NCBI GenBank assembly: GCA_938743325.2
Contig: OW568874.1
Location: forward strand, 1-64,000
Origin: Pycnococcus provasolii
Lineage: Eukaryota; Chlorophyta; Pseudoscourfieldiophyceae; Pseudoscourfieldiales; Pycnococcaceae
DNA: 64,000 bases
Direction: 5' to 3'
Of the stretch, positions 11,931-20,690 are shown piece after piece (the stretch's first letter is position 1; each line of letters opens with the position of its first letter). The translations under genes and the position numbers were made by a program. The notes under the pieces were generated by a model. That model saw nothing but the letters and a program-made list of their open reading frames with translations. It had not been told where the DNA came from and did not search any database.

Positions 11931-13023
11931 GAGGCAAAGGAGCTTCCACAGCCGCAGATGATGCGTCCTCTTCCATATCAGCGCTCGGAGCGACAGCTAC
12001 ATCTATGCTCTGCGCGAATACCTCCGCCGCCGCCGATGACTCCTCAGACAATACAGGCGCCAACGTGGTGGTGCTTGTTGTAGAGCTCGTGCTCGTCGAT
12101 CGGGTGGCACGCGGAAACGCAAGCCCCATCCCACGACGGATCAGATCCGAGAAGGTATCGCCTCTGTCCGCCGTGTCGCGATCGTCTTGCACGAGCTCGG
12201 AAGCGAGACTCAAGCCGTCCCTAGACTCCGCGTCATCGCCACGATCGATCAGCGAGCTGAGCCGAGCCAGGTTGGGACTGACGACCGACTGCTCGCGTAC
12301 CGCCACCTCAGCTTCTGTCGTGGTCGTCGTCGTCGTGGTCGTCGTCGTCGTCGTGCTAGTCGTTGACGACGTTGAAGGTGCTGCCGTCGCAACATCAGCT
12401 TTTGTCGTTGTACTCGCCGTACTCGTCCTTCTGCTAGTTGAAGACGTTGAAGTCAACGTCACCTCACCTTCTGTCTTCGTCGTCGTCCTACTCCTCTCCA
12501 CAGTCGTTGACGATGGTCCTTCTGCAAGAAGCTCCTGAGCTTCTTGCAGAAGGACGATATCCGGCGATATCGACGATTCGCTGCTGGTGTCATGGGACAC
12601 ATCTTGCGCGACACGTGAACTGTTCGTCAAGCTTTCTGCGACAGCCTGTGTAGAAGTAACAGGTTTTGTTGTTGTCTGGCTTGCCTGATGCAGATGCTCC
12701 TCATGACCGTGTCGGTTGTGGTTGCCACGACGATTCTGATGTTGGGGTTGCTTCCTCTCCGACGAGTCTTTTCCGACGGTGTCCAAAAGACGAACAAACG
12801 AGTCACTGTTTGATTGGTGCTCATATTCCTCCCACCATTCTTTCGTTGGCGGAAGTGGACGAAGTGTTTGCCAGTTGTGCTCTGTGGGAGCTGAGCTGTC
12901 CTCTACCAAATCCAGAAGAGGTGCCCAGTTGGTCGAAAGAGTCGTCTGCGGCTGCGCGTGCGCCACTTGCAGCAGCGCGAGCGCCGCGAGCACCCACATG
13001 TTGTTGTTGTTGTCCAATGGCAC
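1714..13023 (-). CDS. Giant secreted Thr/Ser-rich mucin-like repeat protein
   Basis: This is an uninterrupted frame of 3769 codons. The N-terminus has a signal peptide; initiation at Met9 (12999) gives 'MWVLAALALLQVAHA', a textbook leader ending in A-H-A. The body is at least 14 tandem units of about 190-240 residues. Each unit has a conserved block around 'SPNLARLSSL', 'ELVQDDRDTA', 'GDTFSDLIRRG' and 'LSEESSAAAEVFAQSI', separated by poly-Thr and Thr-Ser tracts. One unit (about 4660-4950) is strongly diverged. The unique C-terminus contains a dibasic 'RPIRRD' site, a Pro-rich stretch and a Tyr/Gly-rich tail, with no transmembrane helix or GPI signal that I can see. The composition suggests a densely O-glycosylated wall, matrix or surface protein (inference). 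Its subtelomeric position and in-frame microsatellites predict length polymorphism. I recognise no named family. Confidence 0.85.
3560..12330 (-). repeat. Tandem coding repeats of the mucin-like gene
   Basis: The motif GAGCCGAGCCAGGTTGGGAC (plus strand; it encodes N-L-A-R-L on minus) occurs 14 times, near 3591, 4215, 5507, 6228, 6958, 7667, 8243, 8807, 9377, 9956, 10524, 11103, 11687 and 12257. Units toward the N-terminus are 564-584 bp and very alike. Units toward the C-terminus are 620-730 bp because they carry extra (ACG)n poly-Thr and (ACTTCG)n Thr-Ser tracts, for example at 4484-4557, 5797-5880, 6517-6612 and 7249-7316. All tracts keep the frame. Confidence 0.9.
12516..12555. repeat. Perfect inverted repeat inside the mucin-like gene
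   Basis: Two 19-bp arms (12516-12534 and 12537-12555) are exact reverse complements with a 2-bp spacer. The site lies within coding sequence for 'LLQEAQELLAEG', just N-terminal to the tandem units, and could form a strong hairpin in DNA or mRNA. Confidence 0.9.
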
Positions 13024-13325
13024 TTGCTAGTTGTTTGCTTGTCTTTCGTGCTCGCATGGCTGGGAGCATGGCGGAAGGGGGGTGGCATGATGTGCGTGTG
13101 GTGTGTGCGGCGGACAGGCAAGGTGGGGGACCAGGGACCAGGGACCAGGGGGGAATCAGAATTCAGATCTGGTAGGGAAAAACAGAGTCAAAACTTCGGT
13201 GACAAATTCAAGGCGTCTCAAAACCTGTCACATTACGTCATTTCCTCCCCCCTCCCCCTTTCCTCCAGGCCTCCTCCTCCTCTTCCCCCTCCCACCATTC
13301 TTCTTCTCCCTTTTTTGTTTTTTTT
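13024..13325. other. Intergenic: promoter side of the mucin-like gene
   Basis: About 300 bp between two minus-strand genes. It holds a GGGACCA tandem (about 13127-13150) and a long pyrimidine-rich tract (about 13238-13330) that probably overlaps the 3' UTR of the VTC gene. No clear TATA element is visible. Confidence 0.45.
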
Positions 13326-16169
13326 TCACGCCATCGCAGCGAGACTCACGCAGACGACGCAGATCACGATCAAAATCAGTACCAGCGCCGTGGGACCGAA
13401 CGTGTCGTCGTAGCGCAGCTCCGCGCGAGAAAGGATCGCGCGCGTGCGCCAGTGGTACACGGCAATGGCGTACGCCATCACGGCGATCGCGACGGGGCCG
13501 AAGATGATGCCCACGAGCCGCGTCGTCTTCGCATGCTGCGCGCGTTGTTGTTGATCCGCGGCAGCTGTTGATGCTGCACCCTCCCCTTGCGGCATGATGA
13601 TAACGCCACCACCGCCGCCGCCGCCAAGAGCATTGCTGAGTAGGCTCAAACTGATGAGCAAGATGAGCACAGCCACCTGCAACCAGCTCAGCAACGTGCG
13701 TTCTGCTGCAAAAAAAGTCTTCGGCTCGATGCGTGTGCGCACGACGCGTCCCTTTGGAATTGGTGGTGGGATTTCTCTCGAGCTACCGCCTACTGACGAT
13801 ATCCTTCTAAACGATCTCCGGATCCGCGATGGCCAAGAAGCAGAAGTAATAGCCGTCGATGTTGTGCTACGGGTATCCTTCCTGTTGTTGTTGTTGTTGT
13901 CCACCATCATCACGTCAAATTCACGAAGAGGAGGGATGTCGATCGCAGTGTCATCAATTTCCAGGATGCTGCTGTTTCCGTCGTCGTCATCACCACCACC
14001 ACCACCACCACCTTCTTCCAGCTCCTTCTCCTTCTTCTTCTCCTCCGCAGGATTTCCACCACCACCACCACCCACTAATGGCTCCATGCCAAGCTCCCAT
14101 CGTGGCTCGGGAATCGCCATATCCAGTTCATCAATCAAACAAACGTCAAGCCTCCCTTCATCATCTGCCGCCGTTGTCATCCAGTAAGGTGTTCGCACAC
14201 AAGTTCCAGATCTCAGAAGACACGTCGCCGTGAGAAACTTGCTAAACTTCATCGCCTGCACGACCAAGCCACTCTCTAACAAGCTCTCAACCCACTCAGG
14301 TGGCTCCGCCGCTGTCTTCAGCTCAAACACCGCGTAGGGGAACGGGACCGCTCCTTTGGTAACGTCGTCGTCGTCGTCACTCAGACACCAGTCGTCCTTT
14401 GCGTTCATCTTCTTCTCACGTACAAAGTGGAGCTGTGTGTCAAGGCTAGCACGTACGGCGTTGTCACTGTCACTCTGGAACGCCATTCTCCGGTACGCGG
14501 TACGCACGCTTGGTGCAAGGCCGTTGTCCTTCACCATATCATACGCGTCACGTAGAAGCGCACACCGCTCGTCCTCCTTGTCTCCCTCCTTTAGGCTGTC
14601 GCATGCGGCAAGCAGCCCGCCAAGCTCTCCACCCAGAAACGGAACGACGTGGCTTTGCCTGATGGGCGCACGTTCCTTTCGACTCGTTTCCCCAGTCCAC
14701 GCGTCGCGGTGCGTCTTGCGTTCCAGGAAGAGTGGCATTCCGCCGTCTGACGCGTCGCGTGTTTCTGAGTACCATCGCACGCGGAGCAGCGTTGCAAGGT
14801 CCTCGCGCAAAAGCCTCTCGTGATACACACTTTGCTTTTCGTCGTCGAGGTAGACGCTGCTGATGGCGCTCGTCGCGACATCGCCAATGCGATGTGCAAA
14901 GGTATCGTAGCGGAAACTTGCGCCCTCGCAGCCCAGCTCGGTTGCCAGGTCACCCTGCCTGTGCCCAAACACGAGGATGGGCAGGTGCTTCGATAGCAGA
15001 ATCCGGAGGGCTGTCACATCACAATTGCGAACCCAGAACTTGATCGTCGTGCGCTCAAAGGTGCTTGGAGGAGTCCAAGTTCCTTTTTTGCCATCATTAT
15101 TATCATCGTCGCCGCTAACAGAATCAGCATTGGCGTATGCGACAAATGCTTCCTCTTCCTCGAAGAGTAGCGTACTGACACGTCGACATATTTCAAGCCC
15201 ATCTGATAGCGCAAGCACCGCGGGTTCGAGCCATTCGTGCGTCTGTCGAAGTGCGAGAAGCCGTGCCGCCTCCTCGTCGTCGTCGCTGTCACCATAGAAG
15301 GCTGCCGCTGCGGCACTTGAAGCGAGCGCGCGAACGTGGTCGAGTCTTGACGACGCATCTGCCACCGCGTTGGCACGTGCAACGAATGCCCGCGCGCGAT
15401 CCTCAATCGCGGCACGCCCCCGCTGAGCGCATCTCGCGATTTTGTTCAGTCGCGCCGCAAAGTGGTCGAGCCGCGCTCGTGCTCGTCGCAGTGCATCTTT
15501 TCTCCTCGTTCCACGTGGAGAAAGGATGCTGCTTTCGTCACCATCGTCGTTTCCTGCCGCATACTTGAGATCTTGCAAAGATGGCAACAACAACTCATTC
15601 CAGCTCACGTCCAGAGCAACGTGCACACGCGATGCGGCGTCGTTCGCATGTCCACGCAGTTTGCACGCGAACATCCTCGCGGCGAGTGTCGCGAGGTCCA
15701 CGGCTCGCGCACTCTGGTTTCCTCCGCAGAATTCTGCAGAATCACTCTTATGCTCCTGAGTTTGCAAGAACGCCTCGTCAAGCATGCGAAAGCACTGTTC
15801 GTCGTCGTCCTCGTCATTGTTGGTAGTGGTGGTGGTGATGTTCGTTGTTGTTGTGGATGTGTTGTGTGATGATGATGTTGCCGTGGTTGCGACGCTGATA
15901 ATGCTGCCATCTTTTTCTTCCTCCTCCTCCTCCTCGGCGCCATCCTCATCGACAGCAGTTGTTGTGTTTCCTCGTGCTACTGCTGTTGCTTCTTCTGCTT
16001 CTTTTGTAGTAGATGCAGTCACCACCACTGCCGATGAGGGTGCCGCCTCTTCTTCCCTTTTTTCCTCCTCCTCGTCATCAGATTGTTTTTCTTTGGGAAT
16101 TGTTGTTGTTGTTGTTAACGCAGCATCCTCTTCACTGCCATTGTCGTTGTCGTTGTCGTGTGTCGCCAT
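13326..16169 (-). CDS. VTC-domain polyphosphate polymerase with C-terminal DUF202
   Basis: 947 aa. An acidic, Ser/Thr-rich N-terminus is followed by an Ala/Arg-rich helical region (about 165-350). A VTC catalytic domain (about 370-690) has 'TIKFWVRNCDVTAL', 'LLRVRWYSE' and 'LERKTHRDAWTGE', close to yeast Vtc4 blocks that bind nucleotide and polyphosphate. After a low-complexity linker comes DUF202 (about 810-947), 'KTFFAAERTLLSWLQ' with three membrane helices, as in Vtc1/Vtc4. The family makes polyphosphate from ATP at acidocalcisome or vacuole membranes and threads it into the lumen. Yeast Vtc4 begins with an SPX domain that senses inositol pyrophosphates. Here no canonical SPX start is visible and the helical region may be a degenerate version. 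A single-exon gene; its divergent partner is the IMPL2 gene. Confidence 0.88.
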   Translation of the reverse strand: MATHDNDNDNGSEEDAALTTTTTIPKEKQSDDEEEEKREEEAAPSSAVVVTASTTKEAEEATAVARGNTTTAVDEDGAEEEEEEEKDGSIISVATTATSSSHNTSTTTTNITTTTTNNDEDDDEQCFRMLDEAFLQTQEHKSDSAEFCGGNQSARAVDLATLAARMFACKLRGHANDAASRVHVALDVSWNELLLPSLQDLKYAAGNDDGDESSILSPRGTRRKDALRRARARLDHFAARLNKIARCAQRGRAAIEDRARAFVARANAVADASSRLDHVRALASSAAAAAFYGDSDDDEEAARLLALRQTHEWLEPAVLALSDGLEICRRVSTLLFEEEEAFVAYANADSVSGDDDNNDGKKGTWTPPSTFERTTIKFWVRNCDVTALRILLSKHLPILVFGHRQGDLATELGCEGASFRYDTFAHRIGDVATSAISSVYLDDEKQSVYHERLLREDLATLLRVRWYSETRDASDGGMPLFLERKTHRDAWTGETSRKERAPIRQSHVVPFLGGELGGLLAACDSLKEGDKEDERCALLRDAYDMVKDNGLAPSVRTAYRRMAFQSDSDNAVRASLDTQLHFVREKKMNAKDDWCLSDDDDDVTKGAVPFPYAVFELKTAAEPPEWVESLLESGLVVQAMKFSKFLTATCLLRSGTCVRTPYWMTTAADDEGRLDVCLIDELDMAIPEPRWELGMEPLVGGGGGGNPAEEKKKEKELEEGGGGGGGDDDDGNSSILEIDDTAIDIPPLREFDVMMVDNNNNNRKDTRSTTSTAITSASWPSRIRRSFRRISSVGGSSREIPPPIPKGRVVRTRIEPKTFFAAERTLLSWLQVAVLILLISLSLLSNALGGGGGGGVIIMPQGEGAASTAAADQQQRAQHAKTTRLVGIIFGPVAIAVMAYAIAVYHWRTRAILSRAELRYDDTFGPTALVLILIVICVVCVSLAAMA

Positions 16170-16622
16170 TGTTGTTGTCGATTACCACCACCACTTCTTA
16201 GGCAGTAGATATGGCAGAGCAGAGCAGTGTGTATTATGTGGAGAAATGTGACGGTGGTGTCGTCGGAGCCTCGGAGGGAAGAAGGTGAGTTGGATTCGCA
16301 ATACCCGTGTTGTTACGGGGTGGGTTTCTGTCAATTCCTCCCTCTCGAACGCTCCAAGACCCGGCATGGGAAGTGGGAACTCGCACAAGCCCAAGACTCA
16401 TTGAACGGCGCACAAGTCAAGACGTATTCGGTTAGGGAGGCAAATTGGGGGATTGGCGAGTCTGCCTCCTCACTCTCAATCAAACCCCCAAATTAGGTCT
16501 GCACAAGGGCAGGAAAGCAGCTTCCATGACGGATCCCCCCTCCCCTCCCCCCCCCCGCCCCCCTCGAAAAAACCAACCAAAATCTAAAGCGAAAAGATTA
16601 CACGGATAGAATTTCCACTCAG
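16170..16622. promoter_or_regulatory. Divergent intergenic region between VTC and IMPL2 genes
   Basis: About 450 bp that must carry the promoters of both flanking genes. It includes a C-homopolymer-rich tract (about 16538-16563). I cannot identify specific transcription-factor sites. Confidence 0.4.
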
Positions 16623-17594
16623 GTGGGTGTGGAGATGGCGGCACTGTGCGCACAATCACTCGCACGGTCATACCGCAACTTCACGCTGGCAGCGCGCACA
16701 GCAGCGACGACGTCAACGCAGCGCACGACGAGAGGAATGGCCGCACCAGCAGCGACTTCCTCCACAGCGGAAACGGTGCCACTGCCGTCGGGTGCGAGAG
16801 AGCTGGCGATGGCTCTCGCCGACACGGCGGCGGAGACCACCAAGCCGTATTTCAGGGCGCGCAACCTCGTGCGCGACACAAAAAGCGACGCAAGTCCCGT
16901 CACCGTTGCTGATCGTGCCGCGGAGATGGCGATGAGGAAGCTCATTGAGCAGACGTTCCCGGACCACGGCGTCTTCGGCGAGGAGGCTGGGTATTCCGGC
17001 GCACCCGACGCCTCGTACGTCTGGATCCTCGACCCAATTGATGGCACGAAGAGCTTCATCACGGGAAAGCCGCTCTTCGTCACGTTGATTGCGCTCACTT
17101 GCGAGGGGAAGCCATGCATTGGCGTCGTCGACCAACCTGTGATTGGTGAGAGGTGGGTGGGAGCCTCAGGACACCCGACGACGTGCAACGGCGAGCAGGT
17201 GCGCTGCGACGACGTCGAGGTGAAGCTCTCCGACGCATACGTCTTCGCCACCACCCCGAAGATGTTCGACGGGTCGCCGGAGACGAGGAGGCGCTTCGAC
17301 GCCATGTCCTCGGCATGCCGTGAGGTGCTGTATGGGTGCGACGGCTTTGCGTATGGACTTGTAGCCTCTGGACATGCCGATGCCGTCTGCGAGGCGGACC
17401 TCGGCGTTTACGATGCCGCAGCGCTCGTGCCAGTGCTTGAAGGTGCGGGTGGCGTCATCACTGACTGGCAAGGCGAGTCGCTTAGGTTCGACCCATCCAT
17501 CTTGGTGAACCCGGAAACTTCCGGCGACAAGCTCACGGTTCTCGCGACGCGTAATGGAGCGCTGCACAAAGAGGCGTTGCTTGCGCTCGAGTGA
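16623..17594 (+). CDS. Histidinol-phosphate phosphatase, IMPL2/HISN7 type
   Basis: 323 aa of the inositol monophosphatase superfamily. Metal-site motifs are visible: 'GEEAG' (about 118-122), 'ILDPIDGTKSFITG' (about 138-151) and a late 'DLGVYDAAALVPVLEGAGG' block equivalent to the family's W/Y-D-x-A-A. The segment 'GVVDQPVIGERWVGASG' fits the plant IMPL2 (histidinol-phosphate phosphatase) subgroup better than true inositol monophosphatases. It would dephosphorylate histidinol phosphate in the plastid histidine pathway. The first 60 or so residues are Ala/Ser/Thr/Arg-rich and look like a plastid transit peptide, so the first Met is used. Activity on other sugar or inositol phosphates cannot be excluded. 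Confidence 0.85.
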   Translation: MGVEMAALCAQSLARSYRNFTLAARTAATTSTQRTTRGMAAPAATSSTAETVPLPSGARELAMALADTAAETTKPYFRARNLVRDTKSDASPVTVADRAAEMAMRKLIEQTFPDHGVFGEEAGYSGAPDASYVWILDPIDGTKSFITGKPLFVTLIALTCEGKPCIGVVDQPVIGERWVGASGHPTTCNGEQVRCDDVEVKLSDAYVFATTPKMFDGSPETRRRFDAMSSACREVLYGCDGFAYGLVASGHADAVCEADLGVYDAAALVPVLEGAGGVITDWQGESLRFDPSILVNPETSGDKLTVLATRNGALHKEALLALE

Positions 17595-17699
17595 CGAACG
17601 ATATAAATGATATTATGTTTACGTACCAGTAGTTTAATTTTGAATATAGAAAAAAAAAGGAGAAAAGAAGACAAGAAACACTCACGCGGGCAGCACACT
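17595..17699. other. Short convergent intergenic region
   Basis: About 105 bp between the 3' ends of the IMPL2 and PsbS genes. AT-rich, with a poly-A run at about 17649-17656; likely holds overlapping 3' ends. Confidence 0.5.
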
Positions 17700-18461
17700 T
17701 CAGTCGTTCGACGACGTCGTTACGAATTCGCCCGTTCCTTCGTAGATGGCTGTGATGAGCAGGCACATGATCACGGTGAGCAGGAATGGGTGAGCCTCGG
17801 CGAGCGTCGTTCCAATTTCCAAGTCGAGCTGCTGCAACGGACCCTTTCCACTCACCGCCTCGCCGAGAAGGCACGCTCCCCAACCCGCGCCAGCACAACG
17901 TCCGATGGCGAGTTCGCGCTCTTTCGTTAAGCCCACACTTTGGCCCACGTACTCAACCCACGAGGCGAGAATGCCGCCCGCGGAAAGCGATCCGCCGACG
18001 ACTGACGCGTTGTCCTCCCCCGTCGCTGTAGTCGTCGTTGCTGCGTTAGTTGCACTTCTATTTTCTCGGAATACGCCTTCCCCGGGTAAGAGTGCAATGA
18101 GCCAATTCGCAGCAATGAAGGTGAGAATCGTTGGCTCCACCTCGTTCAACGGCACGCCTGTCTCTACACCGAGCTGGCCTAGTGGACCAAGTCCGGTCAT
18201 GTGTTCGCCCGCGAGCGAAAGCGCCCACCCGAACATCGCGAGACGCGTCACGCGTAGCTCGTTCTCCTTGGAAAATCCGAGCGTGAACTCCTGCTCTTTT
18301 TCCGTTCCCCCCCTTCCTGGCAGCGACCACCTGCACTTCATCGCCCGTCTGAGTTCGCTCGGGTGTGAGCCCACCTTAAGTGGTCGGCGTGAGGGTACGA
18401 CGTGTTGTTGCACGCGTCGGAACGACGACTTGGACATTGTTGTCGTCGTTGTCGAAGCCAT
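17700..18461 (-). CDS. PSBS: PsbS-like photosystem II 22 kDa photoprotection protein
   Basis: 253 aa when started at 18461. This Met gives a Ser/Thr/Arg-rich plastid transit peptide, whereas the longer frame upstream is pyrimidine-repeat leader. Two internal repeats, each of two membrane helices, show the PsbS pattern. The first runs 'NELRVTRLAMFGWALSLAGE' ... 'GQLGVETGVPLNEVEP'; the second 'ELAIGRCAGAGWGACLLGEA' ... 'QQLDLEIGTTLAEAHP', ending 'GTGEF'. PsbS senses lumen acidification in thylakoids and triggers energy-dependent quenching, as established in land plants. The second lumen loop reads E-A-H-P where the first, and land-plant proteins, have E-x-E-P. A (CTGTG)n tract sits just upstream of the start (about 18464-18488). 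It lies head to head with the Ala-rich gene. Confidence 0.87.
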   Translation of the reverse strand: MASTTTTTMSKSSFRRVQQHVVPSRRPLKVGSHPSELRRAMKCRWSLPGRGGTEKEQEFTLGFSKENELRVTRLAMFGWALSLAGEHMTGLGPLGQLGVETGVPLNEVEPTILTFIAANWLIALLPGEGVFRENRSATNAATTTTATGEDNASVVGGSLSAGGILASWVEYVGQSVGLTKERELAIGRCAGAGWGACLLGEAVSGKGPLQQLDLEIGTTLAEAHPFLLTVIMCLLITAIYEGTGEFVTTSSND

Positions 18462-19013
18462 CCTGTGCTGTGCTGTGCTGTGCTGTGATGGTGGTGTGAG
18501 AGGGAGAGGGAGAGGGGAGGGAAAGCGTGTGGTTGGTTGGCGGAGACCCAAAGCACGAGAAGGGAAAGGGAAGGGACCGGGAGATTTGATCAATCTCCGA
18601 CCACTCACATCACAGCATTCGGATATCACTGGTTTCACTCACACAACGGGCAAAGAAAAAGAAAAAGAAATGGGCGATTGGTCCCAGTGAAAAAAGTTTG
18701 GGGATACACGGCAGGGTTGGTTGAGTTTTTCCTCCTGTCCGCATCGCCTTGGGGGAAGGTCTTGGGGGATCGCCCTCCCATCAATTCCCTGTTCTGTTTC
18801 GGCGCACGCCCTGCCCTCTTCCCTTTCCCCCTCTTCGCATTCGATGATTCGCCTCGCCCCGACCTCACGCTAGGTTGCTTTTTTACTAACTTACCCACGA
18901 AGCGCGCGCACACGGCACACACACCACACACACAAGTGACAAGTCGGCACAATCCACAGCGCACACAAGTCAAGTCAAACGCCACATTATTGCGCTCGCA
19001 GTGGCAAACCAAG
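18462..19013. promoter_or_regulatory. Divergent intergenic region, PsbS and Ala-rich genes
   Basis: About 550 bp between two divergent starts, including the (CTGTG)n leader of the PsbS gene and a CACACA-rich stretch near 18908-18934. The plus-strand frame is open through much of this DNA, but the sequence lacks protein-like character until Met 19014. Confidence 0.45.
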
Positions 19014-20660
19014 ATGATGACGAACGCATACGCGGCTGGGCCAACCAACTGGCCGCTCACGCTCGCGCACGCTGTGCAAACCAAGGTGACGGACGCGCAG
19101 ACGAGAGACATCGTCGCGGCGCAGGCCAGAAGCATACAGGCGCTCGAGGCTACCAAGCTTAGCCTCATAGCCAGGCTCGCTAACAAGACGGCTGGTCTCA
19201 CCGAGCGCGCGGCGCCGCCCGACGTCGCCCTCAGCGCGGCCAGGAAGGCTGTCACGGTGGCGCGGCAGAATGGTGCGGATGTCGGGGATCTTCCCGCGGT
19301 GGCGGCGGTGGCTGCGCACGCGGCGGCGGAGGTGGCTGGGGCGCACCCAGACACGCAGGTGAGCGCTGCGGAGCAAGGCGCCGCGTGGGCAGCCTCGCAC
19401 TTTCAGCTGAACGGGAACGAACGAGAGCAGGAGCTTTATGAAGATCACCAGCATGCTCGTACGGTTGTGCAAGAACGAGCACCGGCACCAGAACACGTAT
19501 CACCATCTTTAGCTCTGACACCGCCACCGCCGCAGCCGCCACAACAACAACAACAACAACAACAATCACAAAAATCACAACCACCACCACCAAAGGAGGT
19601 GTCAACCGCTGTACAAGACGCTGTCGCGAATGTCGCGAAATTGCAAGGCTCAAATTCACGCGACAGTTCCGAGGCCGGTATGGTGGCTTCTGCCTTCCAC
19701 GCCGCGGCGAGTGCCACCGCGTTGGGCGACGCAGCCGCAGCAGGTCGATTCGCCGCTGCGGCCGCCACAACCTTGGGTGCGTCTCGCTTCGCACAAGCTC
19801 GCATGGCGGCGATTGCAGCTGGACGTGCGTGTGGCGACGACGCTGATAAGGTGCGCGCGGCAGGAGACGCGGCGGCGGCGGCAGCCACATTGGCGGGAGC
19901 GGACGAGGACGAGGCGGAGGCGGCGCGAGAGGCTGGCATGCACATTTACGCCTCACACGAGGAGGAGGCTATGCCGCCGGACGCTCTCACTGTTGCAGAG
20001 GAGGCAGCCTCGCGTGCAGCAGCATCCATCATCATCGAGCGTGGTGTGGACGCTGATAGCGCCGTCACCGCCGAGGCGACAGCCGCGGTGGCTGCCGCGG
20101 CAATCACCTCCGCCGTCGCCGCGGGAGCGACGGTGTCGCAGGCGGCTATGATAGCAGGTGTGGCTGCAGCCAAGGCATTGCGGAGTGTGCGCCGGCAAAA
20201 CGACGGTGCCGTGCAGATGACTTTGCAACAATCAACCAGTCAACCTCAGCAGCATGTGCCGGAGGAAGTGGGATTTCTCGAGGCGGAGTCCACCATGCTG
20301 CAAAGCAGCCGAGAAGAGTCATCAGGAGCTGGATGGGGCTCGCCCATACGTTCATTTCTGGACACCATTGCGCAGGTACGTGCCGGAGTGCAAGATGCGG
20401 CTCGCTTGGAGGTTATCATCAGCCATGGCCTTGCGCTAGCACATGAGCAGGCGCTTGAAGGGTCGTCGTCGATGCGTGCCGCTGCGGCGAGACGGACTTT
20501 TGATGAGAAGGTGGAACATGCGCTGTCACACAACGCGAGCACTTGGGAAACTGAGATGGACGCTGAACAATTCGCGGATTCCGTGAATCGCATCGAGCTT
20601 GCGGTGGAGAATTTGACGCTCGCACTTGCAGAGGAGGAAAAGAACCGCGTGTACACGTGA
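19014..20660 (+). CDS. Ala-rich helical protein of unknown function
   Basis: 548 aa from the Met-Met pair at 19014/19017; the frame is open further upstream to 18537. The protein is extremely Ala-rich, with recurrent Ala-x-x-Ala heptad-like spacing and intermittent Asp/Glu/Arg, predicting long amphipathic or coiled helices. It is split by a Gln/Pro-rich linker (about 165-195, 'PPQPPQQQQQQQQSQKSQ'). The two Ala-rich halves have similar themes such as 'A-A-G-R-A/F-A-A-A-A' and 'AAAAATLAGADEDEAEAARE'. I see no signal peptide, membrane helix or catalytic motif. The even codon pattern and long frame support a real gene. Possibly structural or antifreeze-like in composition, but I do not assign a function. 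Confidence 0.6.
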   Translation: MMTNAYAAGPTNWPLTLAHAVQTKVTDAQTRDIVAAQARSIQALEATKLSLIARLANKTAGLTERAAPPDVALSAARKAVTVARQNGADVGDLPAVAAVAAHAAAEVAGAHPDTQVSAAEQGAAWAASHFQLNGNEREQELYEDHQHARTVVQERAPAPEHVSPSLALTPPPPQPPQQQQQQQQSQKSQPPPPKEVSTAVQDAVANVAKLQGSNSRDSSEAGMVASAFHAAASATALGDAAAAGRFAAAAATTLGASRFAQARMAAIAAGRACGDDADKVRAAGDAAAAAATLAGADEDEAEAAREAGMHIYASHEEEAMPPDALTVAEEAASRAAASIIIERGVDADSAVTAEATAAVAAAAITSAVAAGATVSQAAMIAGVAAAKALRSVRRQNDGAVQMTLQQSTSQPQQHVPEEVGFLEAESTMLQSSREESSGAGWGSPIRSFLDTIAQVRAGVQDAARLEVIISHGLALAHEQALEGSSSMRAAAARRTFDEKVEHALSHNASTWETEMDAEQFADSVNRIELAVENLTLALAEEEKNRVYT

Positions 20661-20690
20661 AGAATATTCATGTTGTTCAATGTTATTAAG

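Noticed and set aside
3080-12538. Very long plus-strand open frames (1008, 1446 and 424 codons) rich in Val, antisense to the mucin-like gene
   Set aside because: They mirror the Thr/Ser codon repeats (ACG read backwards gives CGT/GTC), lack any natural start or domain, and exist because the repeat units contain no stops on either strand.
18537-19013. N-terminal extension of the Ala-rich protein
   Set aside because: The upstream part overlaps the PsbS promoter/leader and its composition is unlike the rest. The Met pair at 19014 is the better start.
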